A DNA stretch of 64,000 nucleotides from Methanosarcina acetivorans C2A (GTDB lineage Archaea > Halobacteriota > Methanosarcinia > Methanosarcinales > Methanosarcinaceae). Under the pieces are notes generated by a model. It made no database searches and had not been told where the DNA came from. It saw only the letters and a program-made list of their open reading frames with translations. The stretch's first letter is position 1, and every line of letters begins with the position of its first letter. Positions 8,663 to 20,332 of this stretch are shown here, piece by piece. The stretch covers positions 4,030,001 to 4,094,000 of the forward strand of contig NC_003552.1 of NCBI RefSeq assembly GCF_000007345.1, given 5' to 3'. The position numbers and the translations under genes were made by a program.

Positions 8663-10179
8663 GTTCAAAAGCATACAGTGTACCCTCAGTTGAAACCAGG
8701 TATAATTTGTTTTTGTAAAGTAAGGGCTTCGAGACGTCATATCCTTTTATTCTGCTACTGCTCTATACGAGTTCTCCAGTGCCGGAATCAAAAAATTGTA
8801 TACTGCTCGAATTCGTACAATAGATGAATTTATCACCAATCACAGCTTTGAAAAAACTCACATTTGAATAGGAGTACTCATTAAGAATTTCACCGGTTTC
8901 AGGCTTTAGGACACTGGGATTTGAAAAACCAACAAATAATTTGCCATCTGTTATTTCAATGACATTTTCAAACCCCCTATTGTTTGTTTTCCAAACTTCT
9001 TCTCCGGATTCGACAGACAATGCAATAATGCTCCTCGGTCTCGAAGCATAAACCAGGTCTTTGTAAAGGAAAGGTTCGAGATTTAAAATCTTGCCCGGAT
9101 ATACGAATTCCCATTCCATGTCTCCTGTATGTGCATTGAGCGCAATTATGCCCTCATTGTCAGGCCATTCCTTATATCCGAATACCACACAATTTCCATT
9201 CACCAGAGCCTTTGAAAGCTCATAGCCATAGCCTCCGGTTCCAGCGTCGCTTACATTTAGTTTATATTCCCACTTCAAAGCCCCGTTTTCAGTGTCAATA
9301 GCAGACACATATCCGTCTCCGGACGTGTTGATAAATAGGGTATTTCCAAATGCAACGGGATTACCCCACCAGATATCCGAGTTTTCTTTACTCCACAATA
9401 TTTTTCCGGTTTTTGCGTCCAATGCATCAATGTTTGAGGAGTGAACGGCAAACAAGACCCCTTCCTTATACCCCATGTCAACACTCGATTCATCACTCCA
9501 TTCTTTACTCCAGAGTAAGGTACCTGTTTCCGCACGAGGGCTATAATAATAGCATCTCCAAAATCCTCTCTACCAATGTAGAGGATCCCGTCCGCGGCAA
9601 GCGTTACCCCGGGAGGTATCTCGTACCCGAGATTCCAGGGCAACTCATAAGTCCAGGCAACTTCCAAAGGTGGCTCCAGGGTTATGGGCTCCGCTTCACT
9701 CAAATGGAGTGTGAGGTTGTAAAACTCAAAGTCGTCGTAATTACTGCCATCTGCATTACTCCCGGAACTGATTTTGATGGTATTGTCCCTGGATTGAAAA
9801 GAGTTGGATGGACCGGAATTTCAATATCCACTTCAGCGTCATCCGGGGTTCCTGCCGGGACATAGTCATTAATGGCTCCGATTTCTATTTCGTTGAGGTA
9901 AACTTTATCAAGAAATTTGTCAGTCGGCCCCAGAACTATGTTTTTGACTGCAACTCTGAGTTCCACACTTCTTATATCCGCTGAACCCAGAGTAAAAGTT
10001 GCCGTATAAACCGGACCTTCCGGATCACCCGGATTCAATTCTTCTTTAAAATTATCCCCAAGGTGGTGGTGTTCAGTGTCGAGAACTATTTCAGTCGCTG
10101 AAGCTCCTGAGATGAAAGCAAATAAAGAAACAAATAAAAATAACGCAAGAATACATGATTTTTTTATTACAGGATACAT
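8652..10179 (-). pseudogene. PQQ-like beta-propeller exported protein, disrupted
   Basis: Three reading frames join into one exported protein. It starts at the ATG 10177-10179 (preceded by GGGGTTGA) with a signal peptide (ILALFLFVSLFAFISGASA). A beta-sandwich region follows, then PQQ/WD-type propeller repeats (DALDAKTGKILWSK, SAIDTENGALKWEY, IALNAHTGDMEWEF, IALSVESGEEVWKT). A one-base deletion near 9787 (GGG where GGGG would restore NPGDNTIKIS) and another near 9541-9553 (restoring YYSPRAETGTLLWSKEW) shift the frame. An in-frame TAG at 8763-8765 interrupts before the last repeat (LYLVSTEGTLYAFE), and the natural end is TAA at 8652-8654. Either a decaying gene or sequencing errors; the TAG could in principle be pyrrolysine. 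Such propellers are abundant extracellular proteins in Methanosarcina. Confidence 0.8.
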
Positions 10180-10220
10180 ATGTTTCAACCCCAAAACAAA
10201 AGATTCAAACCACATGCAAA

Positions 10221-11486
10221 TCAGCGCCTATTTATAATACAGACTGAAATCAAAATTCCTAACAAAGTAAATATTGCCCCGAGACCTGGAGTACTCACCG
10301 ACACCCGTGAATCTTTCGCCGATTCTTCGGTTACGTTATATTCTTCGGTTCCTGCTGTTTCTTCGGTTATTTCGAGATTTTCCATCTCCTGTAAAGTTTC
10401 CATATCTTCTTGAACAAATCCTTCATAACTGAACACAACAGGTACATCATTAACTCCGATTTCTTTTCCCGCCTGATCAAATATGTTATAAATATTATCC
10501 AGAGTTGAATTGTTGACTTCCGAACCTACCAGAACTCCTACAGTTACACAGTTTTCAATGCTACAGCCATAACTAATAACCGGTCCCTGAGGGTAAAAGT
10601 AAAGTCTCATATTGTCCCTTGAAAGATCGCAGATAGTATGAAGTTGCTCGAACCATTCTTGCCTCTGGCCTTCAATGTAGAACTCGCGTTTCATTCCATA
10701 CCTGGCGATTAGCATGCTTTTCTTTTGAGCTTCAATTTTATCAAGCCCTTTTTTTGCAGATAAGCGAACTCTTTCATCTTCATCATTCAGGGCATCTGTG
10801 AGCGGTTCAATTGCACGCTCATCTCCTGTTCTACTAAGAGCCTCAGCTGCACGCGCCCTGACCTCAGAATCTTCATCATCAAGAAGCTGGATTAAAGGTT
10901 CTACGGCTGGTTCGCCCATCAGACCCAGGTGATAACCAAGATCTGCTTGAAGTTCCGGTTCTTCCTTCAGTGCCTGAATCATGGGCCGGATTGCCCTTTC
11001 GTCTTTGATTCCGGCGAGAACCTCAATTGCCTTCGTCCGAAGGAAAACATTTTCGTTTTCATTCTGCAGGATCTCAATCAGAGGTTCCGTGGCAGGTTCT
11101 CCGATTGAAATAAGGGCATCAGTGGCTGCTTTTTCAACCTCCCACACTTCATCCGTCAATAGTTCAGCCAGCGGCTGTACAGCTCTTTCGTCCTTTATTT
11201 TGCCGAGAGTGATAGCAGCATTTTCCCTGATATCCGGATCTTCAGTTCCAAGTACCTGAATTAAGGGTTCAACTGCAGGCTCCCCAATTTCAACCAGGGA
11301 TTTTACGGAATCCGCTTTAACATTTACATCCGAAGCATTAAGACCTTTAATTAAAGCGTCTATTTCCGACTCTTCAGAAGCAGCGCCGGCGGTATGAACT
11401 CCGGAAAAAAGAGAGAACTGAATAATCAACAATGCAAAAAGCATGAAAATAGTTTTTGAACTAACTTTTAATTTCCTAACCCTCAT
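10221..11486 (-). CDS. Exported HEAT-repeat protein with C-terminal sorting-type anchor
   Basis: 421 aa from the ATG at 11484-11486, with AGGTGAT just upstream; an earlier ATG at 11528 lacks a ribosome site. A signal peptide ([16 protein letters not shown], then AGAA) is followed by about seven PBS-lyase-type HEAT repeats up to residue 270, with recurring motifs such as [20 protein letters not shown] and [20 protein letters not shown]. Then comes a globular region containing two Cys ([12 protein letters not shown]), and a Thr/Glu-rich stretch. The C-terminus, [16 protein letters not shown] plus Asn-Arg-Arg, looks like a PGF-CTERM-type archaeosortase signal. It is probably a surface-exposed scaffold or binding protein. 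It lies directly upstream of the damaged PQQ gene on the same strand. Confidence 0.8.
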   Translation of the reverse strand: MRVRKLKVSSKTIFMLFALLIIQFSLFSGVHTAGAASEESEIDALIKGLNASDVNVKADSVKSLVEIGEPAVEPLIQVLGTEDPDIRENAAITLGKIKDERAVQPLAELLTDEVWEVEKAATDALISIGEPATEPLIEILQNENENVFLRTKAIEVLAGIKDERAIRPMIQALKEEPELQADLGYHLGLMGEPAVEPLIQLLDDEDSEVRARAAEALSRTGDERAIEPLTDALNDEDERVRLSAKKGLDKIEAQKKSMLIARYGMKREFYIEGQRQEWFEQLHTICDLSRDNMRLYFYPQGPVISYGCSIENCVTVGVLVGSEVNNSTLDNIYNIFDQAGKEIGVNDVPVVFSYEGFVQEDMETLQEMENLEITEETAGTEEYNVTEESAKDSRVSVSTPGLGAIFTLLGILISVCIINRR

Positions 11487-11576
11487 TTCATCACCTGAAT
11501 GGATTATCTTAGAATTCCAAAACCTCAAAACCTGAACACTAAGTTCGATAACCTCAAATTAAGAAACAAATAATGT

Positions 11577-12056
11577 TTATTCCATTCCCCTTACCATGCC
11601 AAGAAACACGAGTTTTTTTGCTTCCTGTACAGGGAGAAGGTAGCCGTCGAACTCGTCAATTTTGGGATTTGAGGGGTCTACCCCGTATTTTTCAATATAA
11701 GCTGCCCTTGCTTCCTCTATTATTGCTAACATTTCCTGCTCGTTCATCACAACATCATAATCCACACCTTCTTTCGAACCCTCCGGAGGTTCACCTGTCT
11801 CGGTGACCAGAACTCTTGAGTTACTTTGAAGAACAGTACCTTCAAGGTAATTTGGAAGTTCTCCCCTGGCAAATTTCAGGTCATTTTCCGTAATCTCGTA
11901 TTTGTCATACATATCCTGCAGTTCCTCTTCCGTATAACTCAGATGGCCGGTAAGAACCATATCAGCAGCTGCCTCAACCTGGCTATTGTGAAATGCTCCG
12001 AGAATCCCAACGACACACCCAAAAAATACGATTACTGCTACCCATGTTTTATTCAT
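11577..12056 (-). CDS. Hypothetical exported or membrane-anchored protein
   Basis: 159 aa from the ATG at 12054-12056, which follows GGAGAGGC with good spacing; an in-frame ATG at 12089 has no such site. An N-terminal hydrophobic segment (WVAVIVFFGCVVGILGAF) is a signal peptide or anchor. The rest is acidic, soluble and helical, with EEELQDMYDKYEITENDLKF and a C-terminal EEARAAYIEKYGVDPSNPKI. I do not recognise a family. It is transcribed in the same direction as the HEAT-repeat gene, about 90 bp upstream of it. Confidence 0.65.
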   Translation of the reverse strand: MNKTWVAVIVFFGCVVGILGAFHNSQVEAAADMVLTGHLSYTEEELQDMYDKYEITENDLKFARGELPNYLEGTVLQSNSRVLVTETGEPPEGSKEGVDYDVVMNEQEMLAIIEEARAAYIEKYGVDPSNPKIDEFDGYLLPVQEAKKLVFLGMVRGME

Positions 12057-12281
12057 GAAAGCCTCTCCGATGGTCAATGTCGAATACAAAAAATCAAGTA
12101 CATTACAAAATAAAAAAGAAATTTTAAATAATATAATGTTTCTGTAAAAAAATCAAATTTTTCAAAATTATAAAATAATTTAGTGAAATAAAATTTAAAT
12201 TTTCTATTTAGTTAGATAGTATGGAGAGAAAAAGACAAATAGACCCTATATCCAAAAATTGATGAAGTGGAGGGTTAAAGT

Positions 12282-12341
12282 ATGCAAAAGGGAAAAGAAA
12301 AATGGGAAGCGAATAGCAGAAGAAAACAGGTAAGAATATGA
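12282..12341 (+). CDS. Possible 19-aa leader peptide
   Basis: A good Shine-Dalgarno (GTGGAGGG, 12267-12274) precedes the ATG at 12282. It opens a 19-codon basic peptide (starting MQKGKEKWEAN) whose TGA overlaps the next gene's ATG as ATGA. This could be a translated leader coupling ribosomes to the 154-aa gene, which has a poorer site of its own. It may also be chance. Confidence 0.3.
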   Translation: MQKGKEKWEANSRRKQVRI

Positions 12342-12802
12342 AACATGGAACAGCTGCGCTGGTCTTAGTGTTCTTCCTGGTAATTGTCTTCTTTATACCG
12401 ACTGAGGATACACAAGAAGCTGCAGGTAGCGGAAGAGAAGAAGAGGCTGGTGAAAGAACTGCCAGTGCACCCTGGTTTAATGAAGGCGATCCCTGGTTTG
12501 TTGAAGGTGACGAATTAAACCGGATGAGCGGTGAAGAACTCCGTGCCCTTGCCGAACAGAACGAGACGGTAAGGATAATGCTCGAAGAAGACCAGAAGCC
12601 TGAGCCCGTCAGGATCGAAAGTCTTGAGGATCTGGAACACCTTCCGGAAAACTATCCTGAAGAATTAAAAAAACAGATAATTGAAGATTACCTTGCGAGA
12701 CAGAACTTCTCGGAAGAAACAGCAAAAACTTCTGACAATATCACAGAATCAACAACAAATGAAGAAAACGAATTAACAACAAGTAGAAACGAATCAACGT
12801 AA
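12338..12802 (+). CDS. Hypothetical exported acidic protein
   Basis: 154 aa. An N-terminal hydrophobic segment (GTAALVLVFFLVIVFFIPT, residues about 3-21) is followed by a very acidic, probably extended region. That region contains two APWF/PWFVEGD-like Trp motifs, LRALAEQNETVRIMLEEDQK, and a Thr/Ser/Glu/Asn-rich tail that resembles a flexible cell-surface linker. No family is recognised. It may be coupled to a 19-aa leader ORF by an ATGA overlap. It is divergent from the 11577-12056 gene. Confidence 0.6.
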   Translation: MKHGTAALVLVFFLVIVFFIPTEDTQEAAGSGREEEAGERTASAPWFNEGDPWFVEGDELNRMSGEELRALAEQNETVRIMLEEDQKPEPVRIESLEDLEHLPENYPEELKKQIIEDYLARQNFSEETAKTSDNITESTTNEENELTTSRNEST

Positions 12803-12884
12803 AAATCCATGTATCCAGATTACAGAAAAAACATTCAGGCCAGAAAAATCTGGCCGGAAATGGATATAAAATCCTTATAATGAT

Positions 12885-13472
12885 TTATAGACTTGAACCT
12901 TCTCTCTTTTCCACCAATCTTCCGTACATGTCTGCAAAGAATATCATGTTTGCAAACAACATTGCAGGTATTCCCACAAGTACTATTGAGAGGATCAAAA
13001 AGATAAAGTTAAGGGCATACTGTTTCAGCGCTGTAGTGATGTACTCTCCAATATTATCTCTGACAACTTTCAGAATGTCAAACTCAAAGAAAGACTCAAC
13101 GGTTTGTTTCCTGTAGAAGTTAATGGCAAGCATCGGAATCACAAAGACCCCTAACAACAGACTGACAAGGCTCCCCAGGACTTCGTTAACATACATTGCA
13201 GCAAACAGTACAACTGAATATACTATGTAGAAAGGAAGAGCTTTCAGGAAAAACAGGAATCCGAGCTTCAGGTCTTCCATAAAATCGAGCTTGATAAGCC
13301 CCTCATATCTGCCTTCAATAAATTCATTAACAATCCTTACAGAATAGCCTAAAAGTGCAAGCCAGCCTATTATCGGAACAATTAATAGCAGTACATATAG
13401 AAGCCTTTGCGGTTTTTTGAATGGATATTTCAAAGCCTCTGAAAAAATTATGGTTTCTATAATAATCACCAT
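12885..13472 (-). CDS. DUF4013-type multi-helix membrane protein
   Basis: 195 aa. The opening ETIIFSEALKYPFKKPQRLL, followed by VLLLIVPIIGWLALLGYSVR and a later LKYLKL-like segment around FLFFLKALPFYIVYSVV, matches the DUF4013 architecture common in Methanosarcina. It has four or five membrane helices and a central NEFIEGRYEGLIKLD loop. The function is unknown. It is monocistronic; a 500-bp AT-rich spacer lies upstream (13473-13980) with no gene that I can support. Confidence 0.7.
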   Translation of the reverse strand: MVIIIETIIFSEALKYPFKKPQRLLYVLLLIVPIIGWLALLGYSVRIVNEFIEGRYEGLIKLDFMEDLKLGFLFFLKALPFYIVYSVVLFAAMYVNEVLGSLVSLLLGVFVIPMLAINFYRKQTVESFFEFDILKVVRDNIGEYITTALKQYALNFIFLILSIVLVGIPAMLFANMIFFADMYGRLVEKREGSSL

Positions 13473-13984
13473 ATATAATCCGGCTTTCTAAGTATATAAA
13501 ACTTATTAAAAATAAAATAATAGATATGAACAAAAATAAACATATTAATTTACAAAGAGGCAGGAGATTTTAAAAGTAGAGCCGGAAAAAATTCTGTTTT
13601 AAATGAAAAAATATAGAAGATAAAATCGGAGAATAAGGTCTAAAAAAGCCCTAAATAAGCAAAAAGAAAGTAAAATTGAAAAAAATAGTTTTATATGTGA
13701 ATGTAGCACTTTAATGACTTATTATAAACATTTGAATTCTGGTTACCGTATATCAAGCCATCAGAAAGATTGAAAATGCAACCTATTCGTATGATTTCTG
13801 CATCTCTGATATTATTATATTTTTATTTAAGTTGCTTTCATAAGTGTACAAAATACTTAATAATTGAGCTTTGAAAGTCTGAAAAGAGAAAACATAAGTC
13901 AAGATGTGACAATTTTTAAAACTTCAGTAAGCTAAAAAGCCGGAATTAAAAGTCCTCAAAATTGCGCAGGGACTGATAAGAAAT

Positions 13985-14014
13985 GTCCGGGACCGGGTTT
14001 TATAAGCCCCGGAC
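13985..14014 (-). terminator. GC-rich hairpin downstream of the 44-aa gene
   Basis: GTCCGGG (13985-13991) pairs with CCCGGAC (14008-14014), with further inner GGG/CCC pairing. It lies about 40 bp past the stop of the minus-strand 44-aa gene, in otherwise AT-rich DNA, and reads into ATTTCTT on that strand. A terminator or a stable 3' UTR structure is likely. Confidence 0.55.
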
Positions 14015-14055
14015 CCTCTCACGAATGTAAAACAAAAAGAGAAAGATATCAAAGG

Positions 14056-14190
14056 TTATTTTTTCTTTCTTTCCTTTGCAAGCTTCTTCTTTGCGTCCTT
14101 GCTGCCCGCAGAAGCCAGTTTTTCCAGTTCCTGCATCTTTTCTCTCTTAGCGCTTTTTTTCTTCTCCAAATCTTTTTTAGACATTGCCAT
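14056..14190 (-). CDS. Small Lys-rich protein, 44 aa
   Basis: This short gene starts at the ATG 14188-14190 (GAAGGT a few bases upstream; a second ATG at 14184) and ends TAA at 14056-14058. The product is strongly charged and helical (KKDLEKKKSAKREKMQELEK, then a KKLAKERKKK tail). Such small basic proteins are conserved in Methanosarcina and may bind nucleic acid or ribosomes (inference). A GC-rich hairpin follows the stop, as expected for a short monocistronic transcript. No homologous family is known to me. Confidence 0.6.
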   Translation of the reverse strand: MAMSKKDLEKKKSAKREKMQELEKLASAGSKDAKKKLAKERKKK

Positions 14191-14544
14191 GTTGCATACC
14201 TTCATAGAATTAATGAAGTCAAGAATATCCATACAGATACCAATTCAATACAGTACCTCAACAGATATCACATTAATCCCTTACTTTCATTTTTAAAACT
14301 ATTTAGTATTTTCCCGCAAGAGAAATCCTCCGCTCCCCGTATGAAGGATATAAAGAGCCTAAAAACCGGTTTTTCAGGAATTTCAGTTAAGAGATCTCAG
14401 TTAGGAATTTCAGTAAGAGAAGCTAGGTTAGAGAATCTAAGTTAAGAAATCCAGGTTAATAATTGAAAAAAGCAAAAAAAAGATTATAGAGAGAGCAAAT
14501 TCTCTCCAATCACTCTGGTAGGGTTTATTGTCCTTCCTTCAGGA

Positions 14545-16173
<1,629 letters not shown>

Positions 16174-16430
16174 CTAATAAAGGGTTTTAGACCAAAAGAT
16201 TCCTGTGAATTTCAGACTAAAAAACAATCAGATAATATATCAAATGATTTACTTCAATGCTTGTGTACGAACACAATACCAATATCTTCATGATATAAAA
16301 AATACTCTCTAATTCCCTAAAAGAACAACCTCAAATAGTAAACGGAAACCGGAGCCTGCTTACAACGACACCTTGGAAAAAGCTAAAAAAAGAACCGGAA
16401 AACTCAAACATGGAAAATTTAATTAAGAAA

Positions 16431-16620
16431 TTAAGCAGGAAAAAATTAAGCAGGAAAAAAATTAAGCAGGAAAAAAATTAAGCAGGAAAAAAATTAAGCA
16501 GGAAAAAAATTAAGCAGGAAAAAAAGTAAGCAGGAAAAAAATTAAGCAGGAAAAAAAGTAAGCAGGAAAAAAAGTAAGCAGGAAAAAAATTAAGCAGGAA
16601 AAAAATTAAGTAGGAAGGAA
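16431..16620. repeat. 16-bp minisatellite, 12 copies
   Basis: Consecutive units of TTAAGCAGGAAAAAAA, with G-for-T at the first base in three copies and small changes in the first and last. The periodic array fills the spacer between pyrG and the 245-aa gene. The rest of 16150-16750 holds no gene that I can support. Confidence 0.95.
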
Positions 16621-16750
16621 ATTCAGATAAACGAGCTTATCCGAAAAATCCTGCCAACTGGAAATTATACTTTTCAGAAAATCTGATTCCGACCGAATAT
16701 ATTTCATCCGGACTGCAAAATAAAATACAAATCCGGTCTTTCGACGTCAC

Positions 16751-17488
16751 TCAACCTTCTTCCATGATTTTTAGCAGGATGTAAGTAGTACAGGTCACAA
16801 ACAGGATTGAGAATAAAAGGGCCTGAGGAAAACTGACACTGAACTGGAGCCCGGCTGGCAGAATGAAGTACAGGAAGAATAAGCACACGAGCAGCAAAAA
16901 ACCTCCGAAAGCCAGGACAAGGGGAAACCTTTCGTTCTGTCCCATACCTCTTCGGGTCCTTTTTCCCGGAGAGGAAAATCCTCCTTTAAAGCCCCCCAGG
17001 ATCCCGCCAGAACCGCCTCCTGTCCTTGAACGTGAGGTTTTCTTTACAGGCTCTGACACTGAAGGCCTTGAGGATATAAATTCTTCAGTATCTTCTTCCC
17101 ATTTCTCAGGCTCATCCTTTGAGGACTCCTGCGGCTTTGCCTCGACCTTCCCGAGCTGGACAGGAAAACCTTTCTTTTTTGAACCGTACCCTGCAGTGAT
17201 GAAGATCTGACCATTTGTAAGTATCCTGCCTTCCTGCGGGATTCTTGCAACTGCGGATACGTATTCCTTCTGGAGCACATAGGGGTTGTCCCGCAAAAAA
17301 GTGATCTGGCCTTTCAGTTCTTCACTAACGGAAAGGTGAATATGGGTTGGAGATCCGTGATTTGTAATCAGGATTTCGAAAGTTTTCTCTTCACCGGGAT
17401 AGAGAGGGATCTCAATGCTTTCTTTTTCAAACTCTATAGAGTTTATTTCCTGCCGGTTAATGACAACGTTCTGGAATATCTGCTCCAA
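16751..17488 (-). CDS. Hypothetical membrane protein with beta-sandwich N-terminus
   Basis: 245 aa. Residues 1-120 look like a CARDB/immunoglobulin-like beta domain (SIEIPLYPGEEKTFEILITN, then GRILTNGQIFITAGYGSKKK). A Ser/Gly/Arg-rich linker follows (SRSRTGGGSGGILGGFKGGF), then two C-terminal membrane helices (FPLVLAFGGFLLLVCLFFLY and ALLFSILFVTCTTYILL). There is no signal peptide, so the N-terminal domain is probably cytoplasmic. It lies 14 bp downstream of the Trm112-like gene on the same strand, which suggests cotranscription. Function unknown. Confidence 0.65.
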   Translation of the reverse strand: MEQIFQNVVINRQEINSIEFEKESIEIPLYPGEEKTFEILITNHGSPTHIHLSVSEELKGQITFLRDNPYVLQKEYVSAVARIPQEGRILTNGQIFITAGYGSKKKGFPVQLGKVEAKPQESSKDEPEKWEEDTEEFISSRPSVSEPVKKTSRSRTGGGSGGILGGFKGGFSSPGKRTRRGMGQNERFPLVLAFGGFLLLVCLFFLYFILPAGLQFSVSFPQALLFSILFVTCTTYILLKIMEEG

Positions 17489-17502
17489 GTTAAACCCTCA
17501 CA

Positions 17503-17685
17503 TCAGTTTCTGAGGTCCGGAGGAAGCAAATTCGGAATCCCCTCATCTATAGGATAATGCTCTTTACAGACTGGGCAGTAGAGGGTTCCGGATATGACCT
17601 CTTCTTCATTTTCTTCAACAACGTTCAAGATCAGGTTGCCCTTACATACAGGGCAGGCCAGAATATCCATAAGATCTTTTTTCAC
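17503..17685 (-). CDS. Trm112-family zinc protein
   Basis: 60 aa. MDILACPVCKGNL and TLYCPVCKEHYPIDEGIPNL give two CPxC knuckles and the closing IPxLLP motif of the Trm112 family. Trm112 is the small partner that activates and stabilises several SAM-dependent methyltransferases acting on tRNA, rRNA and release factors. Length and motif order are typical. It is followed after 14 bp by the 245-aa membrane protein gene. The 750-bp upstream spacer (17686-18444) contains no gene that I can support. Confidence 0.85.
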   Translation of the reverse strand: MKKDLMDILACPVCKGNLILNVVEENEEEVISGTLYCPVCKEHYPIDEGIPNLLPPDLRN

Positions 17686-18444
17686 AAAAATTCACCATCA
17701 AAGCCACTTTTGCGATAGGGGAGACAGAATGATACTTTTTGCAGGGAATTTCAGGGCTCCTTAATATAAGTCTCGTTTCTTATTATTCCATTTCCTGCTT
17801 CTTAGTCCTTCATCCTGAGATAAAAATCTGATACTGATATTTACTAGTAATTCTTCTATATTCGCCAGGGTTGGTTTACTTATACTTTTTGCAGATCTCG
17901 TATCCTTTTGAAAGCCTCTTCTTTCCTATCCTTGAGATTCGGCGTTCTGAGGCCCCTGCCTCCTGGCATTAATTAGTCCTGAAGATTCCAGGTACTGGCT
18001 TATTTATTCATTTCACCGGACTTTTCTCATCTGTATCTTTTTATCTACGTTATTCCGGGTATTTAATATATTCAGTTAATCTTTCTTCTACTCAGTTAAT
18101 CTTCTTCAATTCATCTTCCTATTTTAATGTGATCTATGGCGTACTTACAGATAACTATTATTTTACGAACTACTTATGATTTGAGTTTTTAACGCTTCAA
18201 GTGAGATAACAAATTAAAATAGGTATTAACAAATTGCTTTTTTTTAAAAAGGTTTATAAAATATATAACATTTGATAATCCTGAATAATTTTTTTCCTAA
18301 CTGAACAAGTTGAACTTCGGCAACCGGATAAAATTAGCTCAATATATTTCATGATCACAAGTTTCAGAAAACCCCCTGATTCAGGAAGCGGAAACTGAAT
18401 TCCGGGAAGGAAATATAAAACATTGTAAAAGTGTGGGAAAAGAA

Positions 18445-20319
18445 ATGAAGCAGACAGCATTTGAGAAAAGCATTGACTCTGCCAGCCAGATAATGCTCCA
18501 GAAAGCAGAAGATGAAGGTATAGAAACTGCCTGGGACCGGTATGAACAACAACTGCCCCAGTGCAGCTTCGGGCAACTCGGAATCTGCTGCCGGAACTGT
18601 AACATGGGCCCCTGCAGGATAGACCCTTTCGGAGAAGGAACCGAGAAGGGAATATGCGGTGCTACTGCAGACATCATAGTTGCAAGAAACCTCCTGAGAA
18701 TGATTGCCGCAGGGGCAGCAGCCCATTCCGACCATGCAAGAGACGCAGTATTAACTTTTAAGAAAATGAGCGAGGGAAAAGCCGGAAGCTACAGGATAAA
18801 AGATGAAGCAAAACTATACTCCCTTGCTTCGGAATACGGAATTTCCGCTGAGGAAAAGAGCCGGGAAGAAGTTGCAGTCGAACTTGCCAGCGCTCTACTT
18901 TCGGAATTCGGAAAACAGGAGGGGCCAATTTTATGTACAAAACGGGCTCCGGAATCAAGGCTCAAGCTCTGGTCTGAACTCGGGATTGAGCCCAGAGGAA
19001 TCGACCGGGAAATTGTAGAATGTATGCACAGGACGCATATTGGTGTGGACAATGACGCAACCCATATTCTCCTGCACGGGTTAAGGACCAGTCTATCGGA
19101 CGGCTGGGGAGGTTCCATGATCGCAACTGAGATACAGGATGTTCTTTTTGGAACCCCAGAACCAAAAAAGAGCACTGTAAACCTTGGAGTGCTCTCCCAT
19201 GATAAGGTAAACGTAATAGTCCACGGACACGAACCAATCCTCTCGGAAATGATTGTGGAAGCTGCAGAAGACCCTGAACTTCTTGAACTTGCAGAGGAGA
19301 AGGGGGCAACGGGTATCAATGTTGCTGGGATTTGCTGTACCGGAAATGAAACCCTGATGCGTCACGGAACCCCTATAGCAGGTACCTTCCTCCAGCAGGA
19401 ACTTGCAGTAATTACAGGAGCTGTGGAAGCTATGGTCGTTGACGTCCAGTGTATCATGCCGTCTCTTGGAAACCTTACCGGCTGCTACCATACAAAATTC
19501 ATATCCACATCACCAAAAGCCGATTTTCCCGGAACCGCGAGAATGGAGTTCCATGAAGAGGAAGCTTATGCGACCGCAAAAGAGATCGTGAAGGCAGCCG
19601 TAGAAAATTTCCCGAACCGGAACCTCAAAAAGGTAAGCATTCCGGAAGAAAAGCAGGAATGTATGGTTGGATTCAGTGCGGAAGCGATCCTCAAAGCTCT
19701 TGGCGGAAGTCCTGCTCCTCTAATTGAAGCAATTGCAGGAGGCGCAATTAAAGGAATCGGGGCAGTAGTGGGGTGCAATAACGTAAAGATCCAGCACAAT
19801 TACGGGCATGTGAACCTTGTAAAGGAGCTGATTAAAAATAATGTCCTGGTAGTGACCACAGGATGTAATGCAATTGCCTGCGCCGAAGCCGGGCTCCTTG
19901 TGCCTGAAGCTGCTGCTCTGGCAGGAGACGGACTTAAAGGTGTCTGCGAAGCCCTTGGCATCCCCCCGGTCCTGCATATGGGTTCCTGTGTTGACATAAG
20001 CCGCATCCTGGTGCTCGCTTCGGCAGTTGCAAACAGCCTGGGGGTGGACATAAGCGACCTTCCTGCTGCCGGTGCCGCCCCTGAATGGATGAGCGAAAAA
20101 GCCGTGAGTATAGGTGCTTACGTTGTTTCCTCCGGAGTGTTTACCGTGCTCGGCACGATCCCGCCAGTCCTTGGAAGCCAGGCAGTTACGGCTCTGTTGA
20201 CGAAAGGCCTAGACGGCGTTATCGGAGCAAGCTTTGCCGTTGAGCCTGACCCCTTCAAAGCTGCAGACCTTATGCTTGAGCATATTGAAGGAAAAAGAAA
20301 AGCTCTGGGCTTGAAATAA
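18445..20319 (+). CDS. cooS: Anaerobic Ni carbon monoxide dehydrogenase catalytic subunit
   Basis: 624 aa from the ATG at 18445 (a GTG at 18433 is possible). It oxidises CO to CO2 at a Ni-Fe-S C-cluster. The N-terminal cysteine motif (CSFGQLGICCRNCNMGPCRI, then GICGAT) binds the D and B clusters. Other family features are HTHIGVDN, GINVAGICCTGNETLMRHG, DVQCIMPSL, VGCNNVKIQHNYGHVNLVKE, TTGCNAIACAEAG and HMGSCVDISRIL. Length is right for bacterial-type CooS rather than the archaeal Cdh alpha subunit. It is followed after 13 bp by a CooF-type ferredoxin. A CO-tied role in energy or anabolism is inferred from the family. Confidence 0.95.
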   Translation: MKQTAFEKSIDSASQIMLQKAEDEGIETAWDRYEQQLPQCSFGQLGICCRNCNMGPCRIDPFGEGTEKGICGATADIIVARNLLRMIAAGAAAHSDHARDAVLTFKKMSEGKAGSYRIKDEAKLYSLASEYGISAEEKSREEVAVELASALLSEFGKQEGPILCTKRAPESRLKLWSELGIEPRGIDREIVECMHRTHIGVDNDATHILLHGLRTSLSDGWGGSMIATEIQDVLFGTPEPKKSTVNLGVLSHDKVNVIVHGHEPILSEMIVEAAEDPELLELAEEKGATGINVAGICCTGNETLMRHGTPIAGTFLQQELAVITGAVEAMVVDVQCIMPSLGNLTGCYHTKFISTSPKADFPGTARMEFHEEEAYATAKEIVKAAVENFPNRNLKKVSIPEEKQECMVGFSAEAILKALGGSPAPLIEAIAGGAIKGIGAVVGCNNVKIQHNYGHVNLVKELIKNNVLVVTTGCNAIACAEAGLLVPEAAALAGDGLKGVCEALGIPPVLHMGSCVDISRILVLASAVANSLGVDISDLPAAGAAPEWMSEKAVSIGAYVVSSGVFTVLGTIPPVLGSQAVTALLTKGLDGVIGASFAVEPDPFKAADLMLEHIEGKRKALGLK

Positions 20320-20332
20320 AGAGGCGGTTCAT

